A DNA stretch of 64,000 bases from JAUWMI01 sp964454265 (GCA_964454265.1 CAYVXD010000004.1:3343-67342), one strand, 5' to 3'. Shown: positions 15,778-25,284, counted from the stretch's first letter. Translations and numbers: made by a program. Notes: a model not told the origin generated them from the letters alone.

Positions 15778-16911
15778 TCATACTTTTGCCGTGAAGACCT
15801 TTCCCGGCAACTGACGAACCAGCCCCTGCATTTCCAGCTTTAGCAAAATTGTAGACAGCAAGCCTACTCGTTGTCTCTGCGGTACCCTATCGTAGAGAAG
15901 CAAGAGACTTTCGAACGAGAGCGGTTCGCCTTGGATGAGCGAGTAGACGTAGCGCTCCTCCACTGACAGGCGTGTTTCCGGCTTGGCTTCTATGCGCGCC
16001 TCAGGCTCTTCCTCCTTGAGCAGACCCCTCAGAAGAAAATGCAAGTCTTCCAGAATGTCGTCACCCGACTGAACAAGCTTTGCTCCGGCCTGGATCAGTG
16101 CGTTTGTGCCCTGGCTGTTGCGCCGTGTAATATCGCCAGGGACAGCGTAGACCGCGCGATTCTCCTCCAGCGCACATTGTGCCGTGATCAGAGCACCGCT
16201 CTTGCGTGATGCTTCGACAATCAGCGTCCCCAAACTGAGACTGGCAATCACCGCATTACGTTCGGGAAAGTTGCCTTTGTTCGGCAGGGTCTCCATAGGA
16301 TAAGTCGAAATAACCGCCCCATGCTCGGTTATAGCGTTCATCAGTCGGCGATTTTCCGCCGGGTAGCAACGGGCCAAGCCATTACCTAAAACGGCGATGG
16401 TTCGCGCCCCGTTTTCCAGCGCTGCCTCATGGGCAATCCCATCAATGCCTTTAGCCATGCCACTGACAATGATAAAGCCCACTTCAGCCAGCCGTTTGCA
16501 AATGTCCTTGCACACACTTTTCCCGTACTGTGTGTTAATCCGTGAGCCAACTACCGAAATCGCAAAACGATCCTGATGATTAAGTGTCCCTTTAACATAA
16601 AGCAGCGGTGGCGGCAAAGAACCATTCTTGAGGTTCATGGGGTAGTGATCGTCAGAATAGCAGACGAGCTGCACACCATGCTCTTCGATCAGCTCGAGCT
16701 CGTGCTCGAGATGCACGGAGCCCTCATGCTTAACTATATTGCGGGCAGTAATCTCATCTATACCCGGAACAGCTACCAGCTCTTCGTACCTGGTTTGGAG
16801 CACCTGCTGAGGAGTCCCTAATTGTTCAATCAGCGCGAACAACCGCCTTGGGGTCATACCCGGCACGGAGCTTAATGTTAACCATGCAATCTGACTGCTG
16901 CTATGGGCCAT
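15778..16911 (-). CDS. dprA: DNA-processing protein DprA
   Basis: DprA loads RecA on incoming single-stranded DNA during natural transformation. The start is placed at the ATG at 16909-16911 (AHSSSQIAWLTLSSVPGM follows), giving 377 residues; a longer frame reaches 17004 but adds a low-complexity N-terminus. Order of parts: an N-terminal SAM-like helical domain (VPGIDEITARNIVKH), the Rossmann core with VVGSRINTQYGK, SGMAKGIDGIAHEAAL and IAVLGNGLARCYPAENRRL, then a C-terminal winged helix (VGLLSTILLKLEMQGLVRQL). With pilB and pilC nearby, competence for DNA uptake is plausible. Confidence 0.94.
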   Translation of the reverse strand: MAHSSSQIAWLTLSSVPGMTPRRLFALIEQLGTPQQVLQTRYEELVAVPGIDEITARNIVKHEGSVHLEHELELIEEHGVQLVCYSDDHYPMNLKNGSLPPPLLYVKGTLNHQDRFAISVVGSRINTQYGKSVCKDICKRLAEVGFIIVSGMAKGIDGIAHEAALENGARTIAVLGNGLARCYPAENRRLMNAITEHGAVISTYPMETLPNKGNFPERNAVIASLSLGTLIVEASRKSGALITAQCALEENRAVYAVPGDITRRNSQGTNALIQAGAKLVQSGDDILEDLHFLLRGLLKEEEPEARIEAKPETRLSVEERYVYSLIQGEPLSFESLLLLYDRVPQRQRVGLLSTILLKLEMQGLVRQLPGKVFTAKV

Positions 16912-17319
16912 CGGCGTTGAACAACCTCTCCCCTGGCATCCCAGACCCGAGCTACTCGAGCAGCCGTTTCCGTCCAGTTGTTGCATAAAGATACTAGGCG
17001 CCACGCATTAACTAATGCTCACCGGCCTGGCGTGCTTCTTATCAGGCGCTGCCGAACCATCTTCTTATATTCCAAGGCTGACCCTGCATGATGAGGTCAG
17101 CAAACAAAAAAGCGTCCTGTCCTCCAAAGGAACCGGATATATCTCGTCAGATACAGGAGAGGAGCTATTTGCTATTAGGACGGGAACACGCAAATTCACA
17201 AAATACCTTGTAGTATGAAAAAGCGAAGTCAGGGCAGCATGCCTAAAATCTTTTTCCGATCCGAATTAGCTCGATCTCAGCTCGCGAGAAAGCTCGCCTT
17301 TCTCCCCAGGAGAATTGTC
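16912..17319. other. Intergenic region, about 400 bp, no supported gene
   Basis: A 67-codon plus-strand frame at 17015-17218 has no recognisable similarity and no good start context. The only structure seen is a 7-bp-stem hairpin at 17286-17304 (GAGAAAG-CTCGC-CTTTCTC), just past the stop codon of the upstream minus-strand gene. Confidence 0.55.
17286..17304 (-). other. Stem-loop just downstream of the unknown membrane protein gene
   Basis: The arms GAGAAAG and CTTTCTC pair perfectly over 7 bp with a 5-nt loop, 16 bp after the stop codon on the minus strand. No T-tract follows, so the hairpin is only weak evidence for a transcript end. Confidence 0.35.
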
Positions 17320-18345
17320 CTAAAGCGCCTTGAATACCTCGGATTTGATCCGCTGTTGTGAATCCTTGTTTGAAGAGCGTAAAAAGACCAGCATATTCAT
17401 CTTGCAAAATACGGTCGTCAGGTACGGGGTCCCGGTTGGGTCATTTTTTCCCTCCGGGGGGAGAAGTCCGATCCACTTCTGGTACTTGGCAAGGACATTC
17501 TCAGCGTCTCCAGGCATCTGGAACAGGAATATGTGGGCTTGTATTGACTCATTTCTGATCCTGAATGTACGAAATTCGAACTCCTTGCTGCTCATCAGGT
17601 CGTTCTTAATGTTGAGGGCAGTACTGCTATAGATCATTTCCACAATTTCTTTACGACTATACTGGCCTGTTGTTCCTCTCCCAATGCCCGGAATTTCTTC
17701 CTCGTCCAATTTGAAGTCCTCAATGCGCTCGTAAGGGATATTACTATTGATATGTTCTCGGTAGAAATCCATGAATGCGTAGTAAGGGCCTTTGGTATAT
17801 TTATAGTTCTTCAGATCGTGATAATCATAGATGCCGAGTGTCGGGATGCCCCAGATGACAAACAAAACGCCAATGGCTATTAGTACGAGCCTCGTATAAA
17901 TACTTCTAGCAGCGGCCACTGCAAAGGTGACTAGTTTCTTCTGGAAGTCTGACATTGCATACTGGAAGCCACTGACGGTCCCCAGCTTCTCCTTCTTTTC
18001 TTCCAGATAACCGATGGTTTCATTCAGCAGGAGGTATGACTCGTGCCATTCAATTTCGATCTTCTTGATCTCGGCAATGCTTAGCTTGTTGATGTGTCGC
18101 AAGGTGATGCACCGCGAGACGATACTCAAGACATTCTGGCCGATATTTTGATCATGCGTGAGTACTTCCATGAAGACGTCGTGCAGCATAGCGATGTTGC
18201 TCTTATTTTCGAGGAACGTGGCTTCTTTGTCAGGGGTGACGTCGGTTCCTTTGACGCCGATGGCAAAGAAGTCGTGGAATTTCCGCCAGGTCGCAGCGAG
18301 GTTTCTGCAATCCTCAAGCTGTTTCTCTAACTTCAGGTCAATCAT
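17320..18345 (-). CDS. Unknown single-pass membrane protein next to pilBC
   Basis: I do not recognise this 341-residue protein. Residues 1 to about 145 are soluble and helix-prone, with coiled-coil-like EKKEKLG and IAEIKKIEIEWHESYLLLNE. One hydrophobic segment follows (LVLIAIGVLFVIWGIPTLGI, about residues 153-172). The C-terminal 170 residues would lie across the membrane and form a compact mixed domain (VEMIYSSTALNIKNDLM; FRTFRIRNESIQAHIFLF; TGTPYLTTVFCKMNMLVFLR). It is 176 bp downstream of pilC on the same strand. The N-in bitopic layout recalls accessory pilus or secretion assembly proteins, but no similarity to PilN, PilO or GspL can be claimed. Confidence 0.75.
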   Translation of the reverse strand: MIDLKLEKQLEDCRNLAATWRKFHDFFAIGVKGTDVTPDKEATFLENKSNIAMLHDVFMEVLTHDQNIGQNVLSIVSRCITLRHINKLSIAEIKKIEIEWHESYLLLNETIGYLEEKKEKLGTVSGFQYAMSDFQKKLVTFAVAAARSIYTRLVLIAIGVLFVIWGIPTLGIYDYHDLKNYKYTKGPYYAFMDFYREHINSNIPYERIEDFKLDEEEIPGIGRGTTGQYSRKEIVEMIYSSTALNIKNDLMSSKEFEFRTFRIRNESIQAHIFLFQMPGDAENVLAKYQKWIGLLPPEGKNDPTGTPYLTTVFCKMNMLVFLRSSNKDSQQRIKSEVFKAL

Positions 18346-18521
18346 AGCTTCTTAGAGGAACGCCAGTTTGCGAAAAAGCACCGCACATGTTGTGTTTCTC
18401 AAGGTGCGCACACGCCATACTTTGCTCGACGCACTCTGTTGACAAGAGCGTCCCGCATATCCTTGCAATACTTGGCCTGCTTAACACGCAGGGTCTTCAC
18501 CTAATGGGATGCTGGCCTGTG

Positions 18522-19739
18522 CTAGTGGGACACCATTTCCACCATTTTGAACAAGGGCATGAACATTGAGATGACGATGAATCCAACAACCACCCCAAGA
18601 AACACAATCAGGAGAGGTTCTATCATGGACGTAAGGCCAGCCACTGACGCATTAACCTGATCTTCGTAAAAATCGGCAATCTTTGTCAACATACTTTCTA
18701 ACGCGCCTGTCCGTTCGCCAACGTCAATCATGCGCGTTACCATGGGTGGAAACACCTGCGAGTCAACTAAAGGCTTCGTGATACTTTCCCCACCCTGAAT
18801 ACTCGTTCGAGTCCGATACAGGGCCTCTTCAATCACAGCGTTGCCCGAAGTCTTCGCGACGATTTCAAGTGCATAGAGAATATTTACGCCTGCCCGGATA
18901 AGGGTGCCCAGCGTACGGGTGAATTTGGCAATAGCTGCCTTGAGTATCAGCGGTCCAAATATTGGAATCTTTAATTTGACTGCATCAATTTTCGCGCGAC
19001 CTGTCTTGGTTTTCCCCCATTGCCACAGCCCTATGCAGCAACCTCCGAGAATCAGCCCTACTACTAGCCAGTTCTCCTTGACCAACTTGCTTAATCCGAC
19101 GGTAATTCGCGTCGGGAGCGGAAGCTCTCCACCGAGATCTACGAAAATGTTCTCGAACACAGGGACAACTTTGACCAGCAAGAAGGTAGTTATGAGCAGA
19201 GCAACACTGGAGACCACCGCTGGATACATAGTCGCCGACTTAATCTTGCGTTGGATCGAAACCAGTTTCTCTAAGTAAAGGGCCACCTGATCCAAAATAG
19301 TATCCAGCATGCCGCTCGCTTCTCCCGCTTTTATCATACTGATAAAGAAGGGGCTGAAAACCTTTGGGTGCTTTTGAATGGCTTCGGTCAATGACGAGCC
19401 GCCCTCGATATCCCGTTCAATCTCCCGCAGGATATCTCTGAACACCTTCTTTTCCACCTGTTCGGCAAGGATGTCAATTACCTCAATCAAGGGAAGGCCT
19501 GCGCGAATCATGGTTGCCATCTGTCGGCTGAAAATGACGAGGTCGTCAAGCTTTACCCGACCGCGGCGCCCAGCTTTCTTGCGCGCGACCTGTGCCCCAG
19601 CGCTCGCTTGTTGGATAGTCGTGGGTATTAGGCCTTGGTCGCGAAGCATCTTGACCACCGCCGACTGAGTCGAGGCTTCAGTTGAACCGGTGACTGTTTT
19701 CCCCTGAGGACTTCGGGCAACATACTGATAGAATGGCAT
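18522..19739 (-). CDS. pilC: Type IV pilus / type II secretion platform protein PilC (GspF family)
   Basis: This 405-residue inner-membrane platform protein has the full GspF layout. After a short N-terminal segment (YQYVARSPQGKTVTGSTEA) come two T2SSF domains. The first contains FSRQMATMIRAGLPLIEVID and MIKAGEASGMLDTIL; the second contains FTRTLGTLIRAGVNILYALE and MIDVGERTGALESML. Membrane helices lie near TMYPAVVSSVALLITTFLLV, WLVVGLILGGCCIGLW and IEPLLIVFLGVVVGFIVISM. PilC couples the cytoplasmic assembly ATPase to pilin polymerisation. pilB is 24 bp upstream. No pilins, pilT or pilM-Q are present in the window. Confidence 0.94.
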   Translation of the reverse strand: MPFYQYVARSPQGKTVTGSTEASTQSAVVKMLRDQGLIPTTIQQASAGAQVARKKAGRRGRVKLDDLVIFSRQMATMIRAGLPLIEVIDILAEQVEKKVFRDILREIERDIEGGSSLTEAIQKHPKVFSPFFISMIKAGEASGMLDTILDQVALYLEKLVSIQRKIKSATMYPAVVSSVALLITTFLLVKVVPVFENIFVDLGGELPLPTRITVGLSKLVKENWLVVGLILGGCCIGLWQWGKTKTGRAKIDAVKLKIPIFGPLILKAAIAKFTRTLGTLIRAGVNILYALEIVAKTSGNAVIEEALYRTRTSIQGGESITKPLVDSQVFPPMVTRMIDVGERTGALESMLTKIADFYEDQVNASVAGLTSMIEPLLIVFLGVVVGFIVISMFMPLFKMVEMVSH

Positions 19740-19763
19740 CGGATCCTCCTGTCAACGTTAAAC

Positions 19764-21473
19764 TTAATCCGCAACAGTAGTAGCGAGAACTTCTTCTGGC
19801 GTCGTTAGGCCTTCAAGCACCTTTTTCGTGCCGGATTGACGTAATGTTTCCATACCCTCTTCTATCGCCACTTTCTTTATATTGGTAGAAGAGATACCTT
19901 CGATTATCAGGTCACGCATTCTATCTGAGACCAACATTACCTCATAGAGTGCGATGCGGCCTTTGTAGCCGGTCATGCGGCACCGGTCGCATCCGATCCC
20001 CTTATATATCTTGATCTCTTTGGAGTCCTGAACGTTCAGGACCGCCATGAGATCTGGGGAGAGATTATAGACCTCTTTGCAGTTTTCACAAATGCGTCGC
20101 ACCAGGCGCTGAGCTACTACTATATTGATTGATGCCGTGACCAGAAATGGCTCGACCCCCATGTTTGTCAGGCGGTTGATACTGCTGGGAGCATCGTTGG
20201 TGTGGAGCGTACTGAGCACCAGATGGCCTGTGAGTGCGGCCTTGACTGCAATTTCCGCGGTTTCGAGATCCCGAACCTCGCCAACCATGATAATGTCCGG
20301 ATCCTGACGAAGGAAAGAGCGGAGTCCTTCGGCAAAAGTCAGGCCGATTTCAGGCTTTGCCTGAACTTGATTGATCCCTTTTAGCTGATATTCAATTGGA
20401 TCTTCAATGGTAATGATGTTCTTGCGCGGATCGTTGATGGTACTAAGAGCAGAATAGAGGGTAGTTGATTTTCCGCTTCCTGTTGGCCCGGTGACCAGCA
20501 TCATTCCCCATGGCTGCCGGATTTGCGCTTCAAACTTCTTCAAAGCATCTGGCTCAAATCCCAGCTCAGAAAGGCCTAGCATCAAGATGCTCTGGTCCAG
20601 AATACGCATAACCACTTTCTCTCCGAACGCGGTCGGGCAGACTGACACCCGGAAATCGATCGGCCGATTCTGTATCCGTACCTTAAAGCGTCCGTCCTGT
20701 GGAAGGCGCCGCTCAGCAATGTCCAGCTCCGAAAGTATTTTAATGCGCGAGATAATTGCGTTCTGGAACTTTTTTGGAGGCGGTGTCATTTCCTGGAGCA
20801 CGCCATCAATCCGGTAGCGTAACCGAAGGCTCTTTTCGTAGGGCTCGACGTGAATATCACTTGCCTTGGCCTTAATGGCTTCTGAAATGATCAGATTTAC
20901 CAGCTGGATTACCGGCGCATCATTGACCGTCACCGCCAGGTCGGTATCATCTTCTGCTTCTGCCTCCTCGTCTTCTTTGATAACCTCCATCTCCTGGTCG
21001 GTAATATCCTTCAGCATCTCCTCGAAGTTGTCCTCTTCGCGGGAATAATAGCGACTAATTGCTTCGGCGATGTCGGATTCAAAACTGATTACCGGAATGA
21101 TTTGACATTTCGTGAGGAGCCGAAGTTCATCGAGCAGGTAGATGTTTGATGGGTCCGAGAGGGCGATAGTCAGCGTGTCGCCTGTCTTATCAACCGGGAC
21201 AATTTTATATTTCCTGACAATTGACTCCGGGATGCTCTCAAGTACCTGGCGGTCAATTTCATAGTGTGAGAGCGTAATAAAAGGAACGTTTAGCTGCTTG
21301 CCAAGTGCTGCAGCCATCTCCCATTCTGAGGCTAAACCGAGCTCCACCAGAATGTGGCCCAAACTGATGCCGCTTTTCTCTTGTTTTTCAAGTGCGGCCT
21401 CGAGATCTTCCGGCGTGATGATCCGATCCTTCACCAGCATCTCGCCCAGTTTGCGTTCCATCGCTGTCGGCAT
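19764..21473 (-). CDS. pilB: Type IV pilus assembly ATPase PilB (GspE/MshE family) with MshEN domain
   Basis: I start at the ATG at 21471-21473, which has GGAG 8 nt upstream, giving 569 residues. Residues about 7-60 form an MshEN domain: LGEMLVKDRIITPEDL to Q31, a 5-residue linker, then LGHILVELG. In other proteins this paired motif binds cyclic di-GMP; here the conserved glycine of the first motif is Arg17. The ATPase core has Walker A (TGPTGSGKST), the Asp box (IIMVGEVRDLETAEIA) and His box (LVLSTLHTNDAPSS), plus a zinc tetracysteine (CENC...CDRC). It powers pilus or pseudopilus extension together with PilC, encoded 24 bp downstream. Confidence 0.95.
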   Translation of the reverse strand: MPTAMERKLGEMLVKDRIITPEDLEAALEKQEKSGISLGHILVELGLASEWEMAAALGKQLNVPFITLSHYEIDRQVLESIPESIVRKYKIVPVDKTGDTLTIALSDPSNIYLLDELRLLTKCQIIPVISFESDIAEAISRYYSREEDNFEEMLKDITDQEMEVIKEDEEAEAEDDTDLAVTVNDAPVIQLVNLIISEAIKAKASDIHVEPYEKSLRLRYRIDGVLQEMTPPPKKFQNAIISRIKILSELDIAERRLPQDGRFKVRIQNRPIDFRVSVCPTAFGEKVVMRILDQSILMLGLSELGFEPDALKKFEAQIRQPWGMMLVTGPTGSGKSTTLYSALSTINDPRKNIITIEDPIEYQLKGINQVQAKPEIGLTFAEGLRSFLRQDPDIIMVGEVRDLETAEIAVKAALTGHLVLSTLHTNDAPSSINRLTNMGVEPFLVTASINIVVAQRLVRRICENCKEVYNLSPDLMAVLNVQDSKEIKIYKGIGCDRCRMTGYKGRIALYEVMLVSDRMRDLIIEGISSTNIKKVAIEEGMETLRQSGTKKVLEGLTTPEEVLATTVAD

Positions 21474-21742
21474 CACAACAACTCCAACAAGAAATTGAGC
21501 ATCAGCCAGAGAATTAGACAATTTATCTATAATACAGGTATATTAGATATTGCAGTTTTGCTCGGGTGTCAATTCAAAAGATGGCAACAAAATATTCCAT
21601 CTTCACGCTATGGTCTATCACTGCCTTCAACAGCGATCTTCTCATTTCCTTAGGGTTACGACCAGAAACCTAACACCAGACATGAAGTTAATCGCCAGGA
21701 TCTGCCTTTCGCAAAGGCTTTGGTCCTTATGGCCCGAGGTGC

Positions 21743-22999
21743 CTATTCACGGGTGTGCCCGGAGCCAAAGACGATGAATTTTGACGTCGTGAGCTCCTTA
21801 AGGCCCATGGGCCCGCGAGCATGCAGCTTATCTGTACTAATGCCGACCTCGCAGCCCATACCAAATTCACCGCCATCGCTAAATCTGGTCGAGGCATTGA
21901 CAAACACACATGCCGAATCAACCTGGTTGAGAAACGCCATTGCACTGGCGTGGTTCTGCGTAATAATAGCATCTGTGTGATGCGAGCCATACGTATTGAT
22001 GAATGTAATGGCCGCCTCAGTGCTTTCGATAATTTTAACCGAGAGAATAAGAGCAAGATACTCGGTAACCCAGTCTTCTTGTGTGGCTGGCTTGAGCTGA
22101 GGGAAGTGTGCGCGAACCTGTTCACAAGCCCGAATTTCCACACCTGCTTTTTCCAAAGCAGGGATCAGAACGGGCAGCAGCTTATCGGCGATCTGCTTAT
22201 GTATCAGGAGCGACTCAACAGCATTGCACACCCCAGGGCGTTGCGTCTTGGCGTTCAGAATGATGCGGTTGGCCATTGTCACGTCGGCCGATGCATCAAC
22301 GTGGATGTAGCAATTGCCATCATAATGCTTGATCACCGGAATGGTGGAGTTCTTGACCACTGTTTCGATTAATGCGCGTCCTCCTCGAGGAATAATCAGA
22401 TCAATGTATTCGTTCAGCCTGAGCATTTCGCTTACTACTTCGCGCTCTGTTACGGGAACGAGTTGAATAGCTCCCTCAGGGAGTCCGTTCCGAGTGCCAG
22501 CCTCCGCAATGACATCGGCAATCTTGCGGTTCGAATTGATGGCCTCCGAGCCCCCGCGCAGAATTACGGCATTTCCTGATTTTACACACAGAGAGGCGGC
22601 ATCCGACGTGACATTGGGACGCGATTCGTAAATGAAGCCAATTACCCCGATGGGAACCCGCATGCGTCCAACCCTCAGGCCGTTGGGACGGGTATGCATA
22701 TCGTAGATCTCCCCTACCGGGTCGTCCAGAGCCGCAACCTGGCGAATCGAGTCTGCCATGGCCTGGATGCGTTTCTCATTGAGAAGCAGCCGATCAAGCA
22801 ATGCTGCTGATCTTCCCTGGGCTTTCCCCTTCTCAAGATCCTGTTGATTTGCTGCCTGCAGCTCTGCCTGGTTATCCTGGAGTGCATTTGCCATGGCGAG
22901 CAAAGCCCTATTCTTCACCTTTGGTTCTATCGCTGCAAGAATCGCGGCTGCGGCTTTTGCATTCTGTGCCAACTCGAGAATCAATTCGCGCGGCTTCAT
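21743..22999 (-). CDS. proA: Gamma-glutamyl phosphate reductase
   Basis: The 418-residue NADPH-dependent enzyme makes glutamate-5-semialdehyde, the second step of proline synthesis. It is an aldehyde dehydrogenase-fold protein with VIFYES-type core RVPIGVIGFIYESRPNVTSD, SGNAVILRGGSEAINSN, a LIIPRGGRALI segment and the catalytic cysteine in QRPGVCNAVESLLIH. The C-terminus FGMGCEVGISTDKLHARGPM is typical. It follows proB by 127 bp in the order rplU-rpmA-obg-proB-proA, a cluster known from several phyla. The start ATG has AGGAGAAG upstream. Confidence 0.97.
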   Translation of the reverse strand: MKPRELILELAQNAKAAAAILAAIEPKVKNRALLAMANALQDNQAELQAANQQDLEKGKAQGRSAALLDRLLLNEKRIQAMADSIRQVAALDDPVGEIYDMHTRPNGLRVGRMRVPIGVIGFIYESRPNVTSDAASLCVKSGNAVILRGGSEAINSNRKIADVIAEAGTRNGLPEGAIQLVPVTEREVVSEMLRLNEYIDLIIPRGGRALIETVVKNSTIPVIKHYDGNCYIHVDASADVTMANRIILNAKTQRPGVCNAVESLLIHKQIADKLLPVLIPALEKAGVEIRACEQVRAHFPQLKPATQEDWVTEYLALILSVKIIESTEAAITFINTYGSHHTDAIITQNHASAMAFLNQVDSACVFVNASTRFSDGGEFGMGCEVGISTDKLHARGPMGLKELTTSKFIVFGSGHTRE

Positions 23000-23126
23000 T
23001 TGCTTCTCCTTCGAGGGGAGTCTGGAAGGCCGGAATCAAGCCGATTGTTTGGCTGGGGAAATCGCATGAGCTTCATCCGCTCCTCGAATTCTTCCATTCT
23101 CTGGCGCGGTATTTTCTCCTTCTTGC

Positions 23127-24281
23127 CTAATGATCGGTCAGGAGCACGAGATTGTCGCAGTGCACGATTTCATCATAGTCCTTTTGCCCGAGCACACCTA
23201 CGATTTTGTGCGATTGCAGTCCTTTAATCTTGTCAATTGCATCCGCGGGATAGTTTACAAGTCCCTTGGCTATCAGTTGGCTCTGCTGGTCATAAATTTC
23301 CACAACGTCGCCTGCCTGGAATTCTCCGGTAATAGCTATGACGCCAACCGGGAGCAAACTCTTGTGGCCGACCACGAGGGCACGTCTGGCCCCATCGTCA
23401 ATAGTGAGCCGACAATTGGAGCTCGACTTGCCATATATGATCCAGCGGTCGCGGCTGGAAAGTCGTGTAGTTGTATCCGCAAGAAACACCGTTCCTTCAA
23501 AGTCGCCGTGCAGGATGGCGTCAATGATTCCGGGTTGCTTTCCATTGGCCACCACCGTATAGACCCCGGCATAAGTGGCGCGCTTGGCTGCCTCCAGTTT
23601 GCTAGTCATCCCTCCGCTTGCGTATTTTGACACGTACTTGCTCGCCATTGCTTCAATCTCAGGGGTAATACGTTCGACGCACGAAATAACTTTGGCGGGC
23701 CTATTGCGGCTCGGAGGCCTTTCAGACAGCCCAGCCACGTTGGTCAACATGATTAGCAAATCTGCGCGCATTTTTGCAGCAACGATGGCCGACAGTACGT
23801 CATTGTCGCCGAATTTAAGCTCCTCAATGGTGGTAGTATCGTTCTCGTTAATAACAGGAATCACGCCGATCTCCAGAAGCTTTTCCAGGGTATGGCGTGT
23901 ATTTAGATAACGACGCCGGTCGTCCATATCATCTCGGGTCAACAGGATCTGTGCAATTCTTTTCTTATGCTTTTCAAAGCTTCGGTCATAATAGTGCATC
24001 AGTTTGCTCTGACCAATGGCTGCGAGGGCCTGTTTTTCAGGAATTGATTGCGGCCTATCCTTCCAGCTGATCTCACTAATTCCAGCACGAATCGCTCCTG
24101 AGGAGACGATAATCACCTGGCGTCCTTCGGCTGTCACCCGCGCAATGGAGGCTGCAAATGACTCGATCTGAGCAATATCCAATCTTCCGTCAGCCGCGGT
24201 TAATATACTTGATCCAATTTTGATCACAATCTTGCGCGGGTTAAACTCTTTGAGACGACTGTCGAGATCGCTCAGCTTCAT
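23127..24281 (-). CDS. proB: Glutamate 5-kinase with PUA domain
   Basis: This 384-residue kinase phosphorylates glutamate to start proline synthesis. The amino-acid kinase domain begins RKIVIKIGSSILT and includes VIIVSSGAIRAGISEI, PVINENDTTTIEELKFGDND, VAGLSERPPSR and SKYASGGMTSKLEAAKRA. Residues about 285-384 form the C-terminal PUA domain (ARRALVVGHKSLLPVGVIAI), as in the E. coli enzyme. Feedback inhibition by proline is usual for the family. The start codon lies 41 bp inside the 3' end of obg, an unusually long overlap but with no better internal start. Confidence 0.96.
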   Translation of the reverse strand: MKLSDLDSRLKEFNPRKIVIKIGSSILTAADGRLDIAQIESFAASIARVTAEGRQVIIVSSGAIRAGISEISWKDRPQSIPEKQALAAIGQSKLMHYYDRSFEKHKKRIAQILLTRDDMDDRRRYLNTRHTLEKLLEIGVIPVINENDTTTIEELKFGDNDVLSAIVAAKMRADLLIMLTNVAGLSERPPSRNRPAKVISCVERITPEIEAMASKYVSKYASGGMTSKLEAAKRATYAGVYTVVANGKQPGIIDAILHGDFEGTVFLADTTTRLSSRDRWIIYGKSSSNCRLTIDDGARRALVVGHKSLLPVGVIAITGEFQAGDVVEIYDQQSQLIAKGLVNYPADAIDKIKGLQSHKIVGVLGQKDYDEIVHCDNLVLLTDH

Positions 24282-25284
24282 CTCTCTGCACTTCTTCCAG
24301 CGTCTTTGTGATTCGGCTGGTTAAGATATCCAGGCCCCAGCCCTCTTTTGCTGAAATTGCTATTGAATCAATACCCCGGTTGCGTAATTCATTGGTGGCT
24401 GGGTCTAGCGAACTACCATTCTCAAGCAGATCAATCTTGTTAATAAGCACGATCTGTGGCTTGCGGACCAGCATTTTACTATACGTCCTGAGCTCCTGGA
24501 TAACAAGCAGATACTTCTTATATATATCTTCAGGCGCGAAATGGCCCCGGTCGTCAGCAATCAGGTGCACTAGCACACGGGTTCGCTCGATGTGGCGCAG
24601 AAAACGATCGCCCAGTCCAGCACCTTTGCTTGCGCCCTCGATCAGGCCGGGGATATCAGCCAGCACGATTGGGCGGAACCCATCGGTTTTCATAACGCCC
24701 AGATTAGGGTACAGCGTAGTAAAAGGATAGCTGGCAATTTTGGGCTTGGCATCGCTTAGTTTCGACAGGAGAGTTGATTTGCCGGAATTGGGAAGCCCTA
24801 TCAGGCCGACGTCGGCAATGAGTTTCAACTCAAGGGTCAGGCGTTTCTCTTCGGCCGGCTTGCCTTTATCAGCAGTCCGAGGAGCCCTGTTGGTTGGAGT
24901 CGCAAAATGCTGGTTTCCGCGTCCCCCTTTTCCACCCCGTGCAACGAGAACACGTTGAGCATGGGCGGTTAGATCAGCAAGCTGTACAGCCTCGTTGCGA
25001 ATCATTGTGCCCGGAGGAACTTTGATGACAATATCCTCACCGTTCTTCCCGCGGCAGTTTTTTCCCTTGCCATGCTTACCCCGGCCGGCAGTGAAGTGGG
25101 GATGGAATTTAAAATCAAGCAACGTATAGAGGTTCGCATCCGCTTCACAATAGACGTCGCCGCCGTCACCACCGTCGCCACCATCAGGGCCGCCACGCGG
25201 AACGTGCTTTTCACGCCGGAAGCTCACGCATCCGTTTCCGCCTGCGCCAGCCTTCACCCAGATCTGGACGTAATCAACAAACAT
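24241..25284 (-). CDS. obg: Obg family GTPase (CgtA/ObgE)
   Basis: The 347-residue ribosome-associated GTPase acts in 50S assembly. The N-terminal glycine-rich Obg domain (GAGGNGCVSFRREKHVPRGG; GKGGRGNQHFATPTNRAPR) occupies about residues 1-157. The G domain has G1 GLPNSGKST, the switch region SYPFTTLYPNLGVM, G3 DIPGLIEGAS, G4 NKIDL and G5 ISAKEGWG. There is no C-terminal OCT extension, which is common outside Firmicutes. It sits 182 bp downstream of rpmA, matching the widely conserved rplU-rpmA-obg order. The 3' end overlaps proB by 41 bp. Confidence 0.97.
   Translation of the reverse strand: MFVDYVQIWVKAGAGGNGCVSFRREKHVPRGGPDGGDGGDGGDVYCEADANLYTLLDFKFHPHFTAGRGKHGKGKNCRGKNGEDIVIKVPPGTMIRNEAVQLADLTAHAQRVLVARGGKGGRGNQHFATPTNRAPRTADKGKPAEEKRLTLELKLIADVGLIGLPNSGKSTLLSKLSDAKPKIASYPFTTLYPNLGVMKTDGFRPIVLADIPGLIEGASKGAGLGDRFLRHIERTRVLVHLIADDRGHFAPEDIYKKYLLVIQELRTYSKMLVRKPQIVLINKIDLLENGSSLDPATNELRNRGIDSIAISAKEGWGLDILTSRITKTLEEVQRDEAERSRQSSQRV

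Noticed and set aside
16912..17004. N-terminal extension of DprA
   Set aside because: The extra 31 residues are rich in Ser, Gly and Cys with no family match; the internal ATG gives the usual DprA start.
17015..17218. 67-codon plus-strand frame upstream of dprA
   Set aside because: Composition is not protein-like and there is no similarity or ribosome-binding site.
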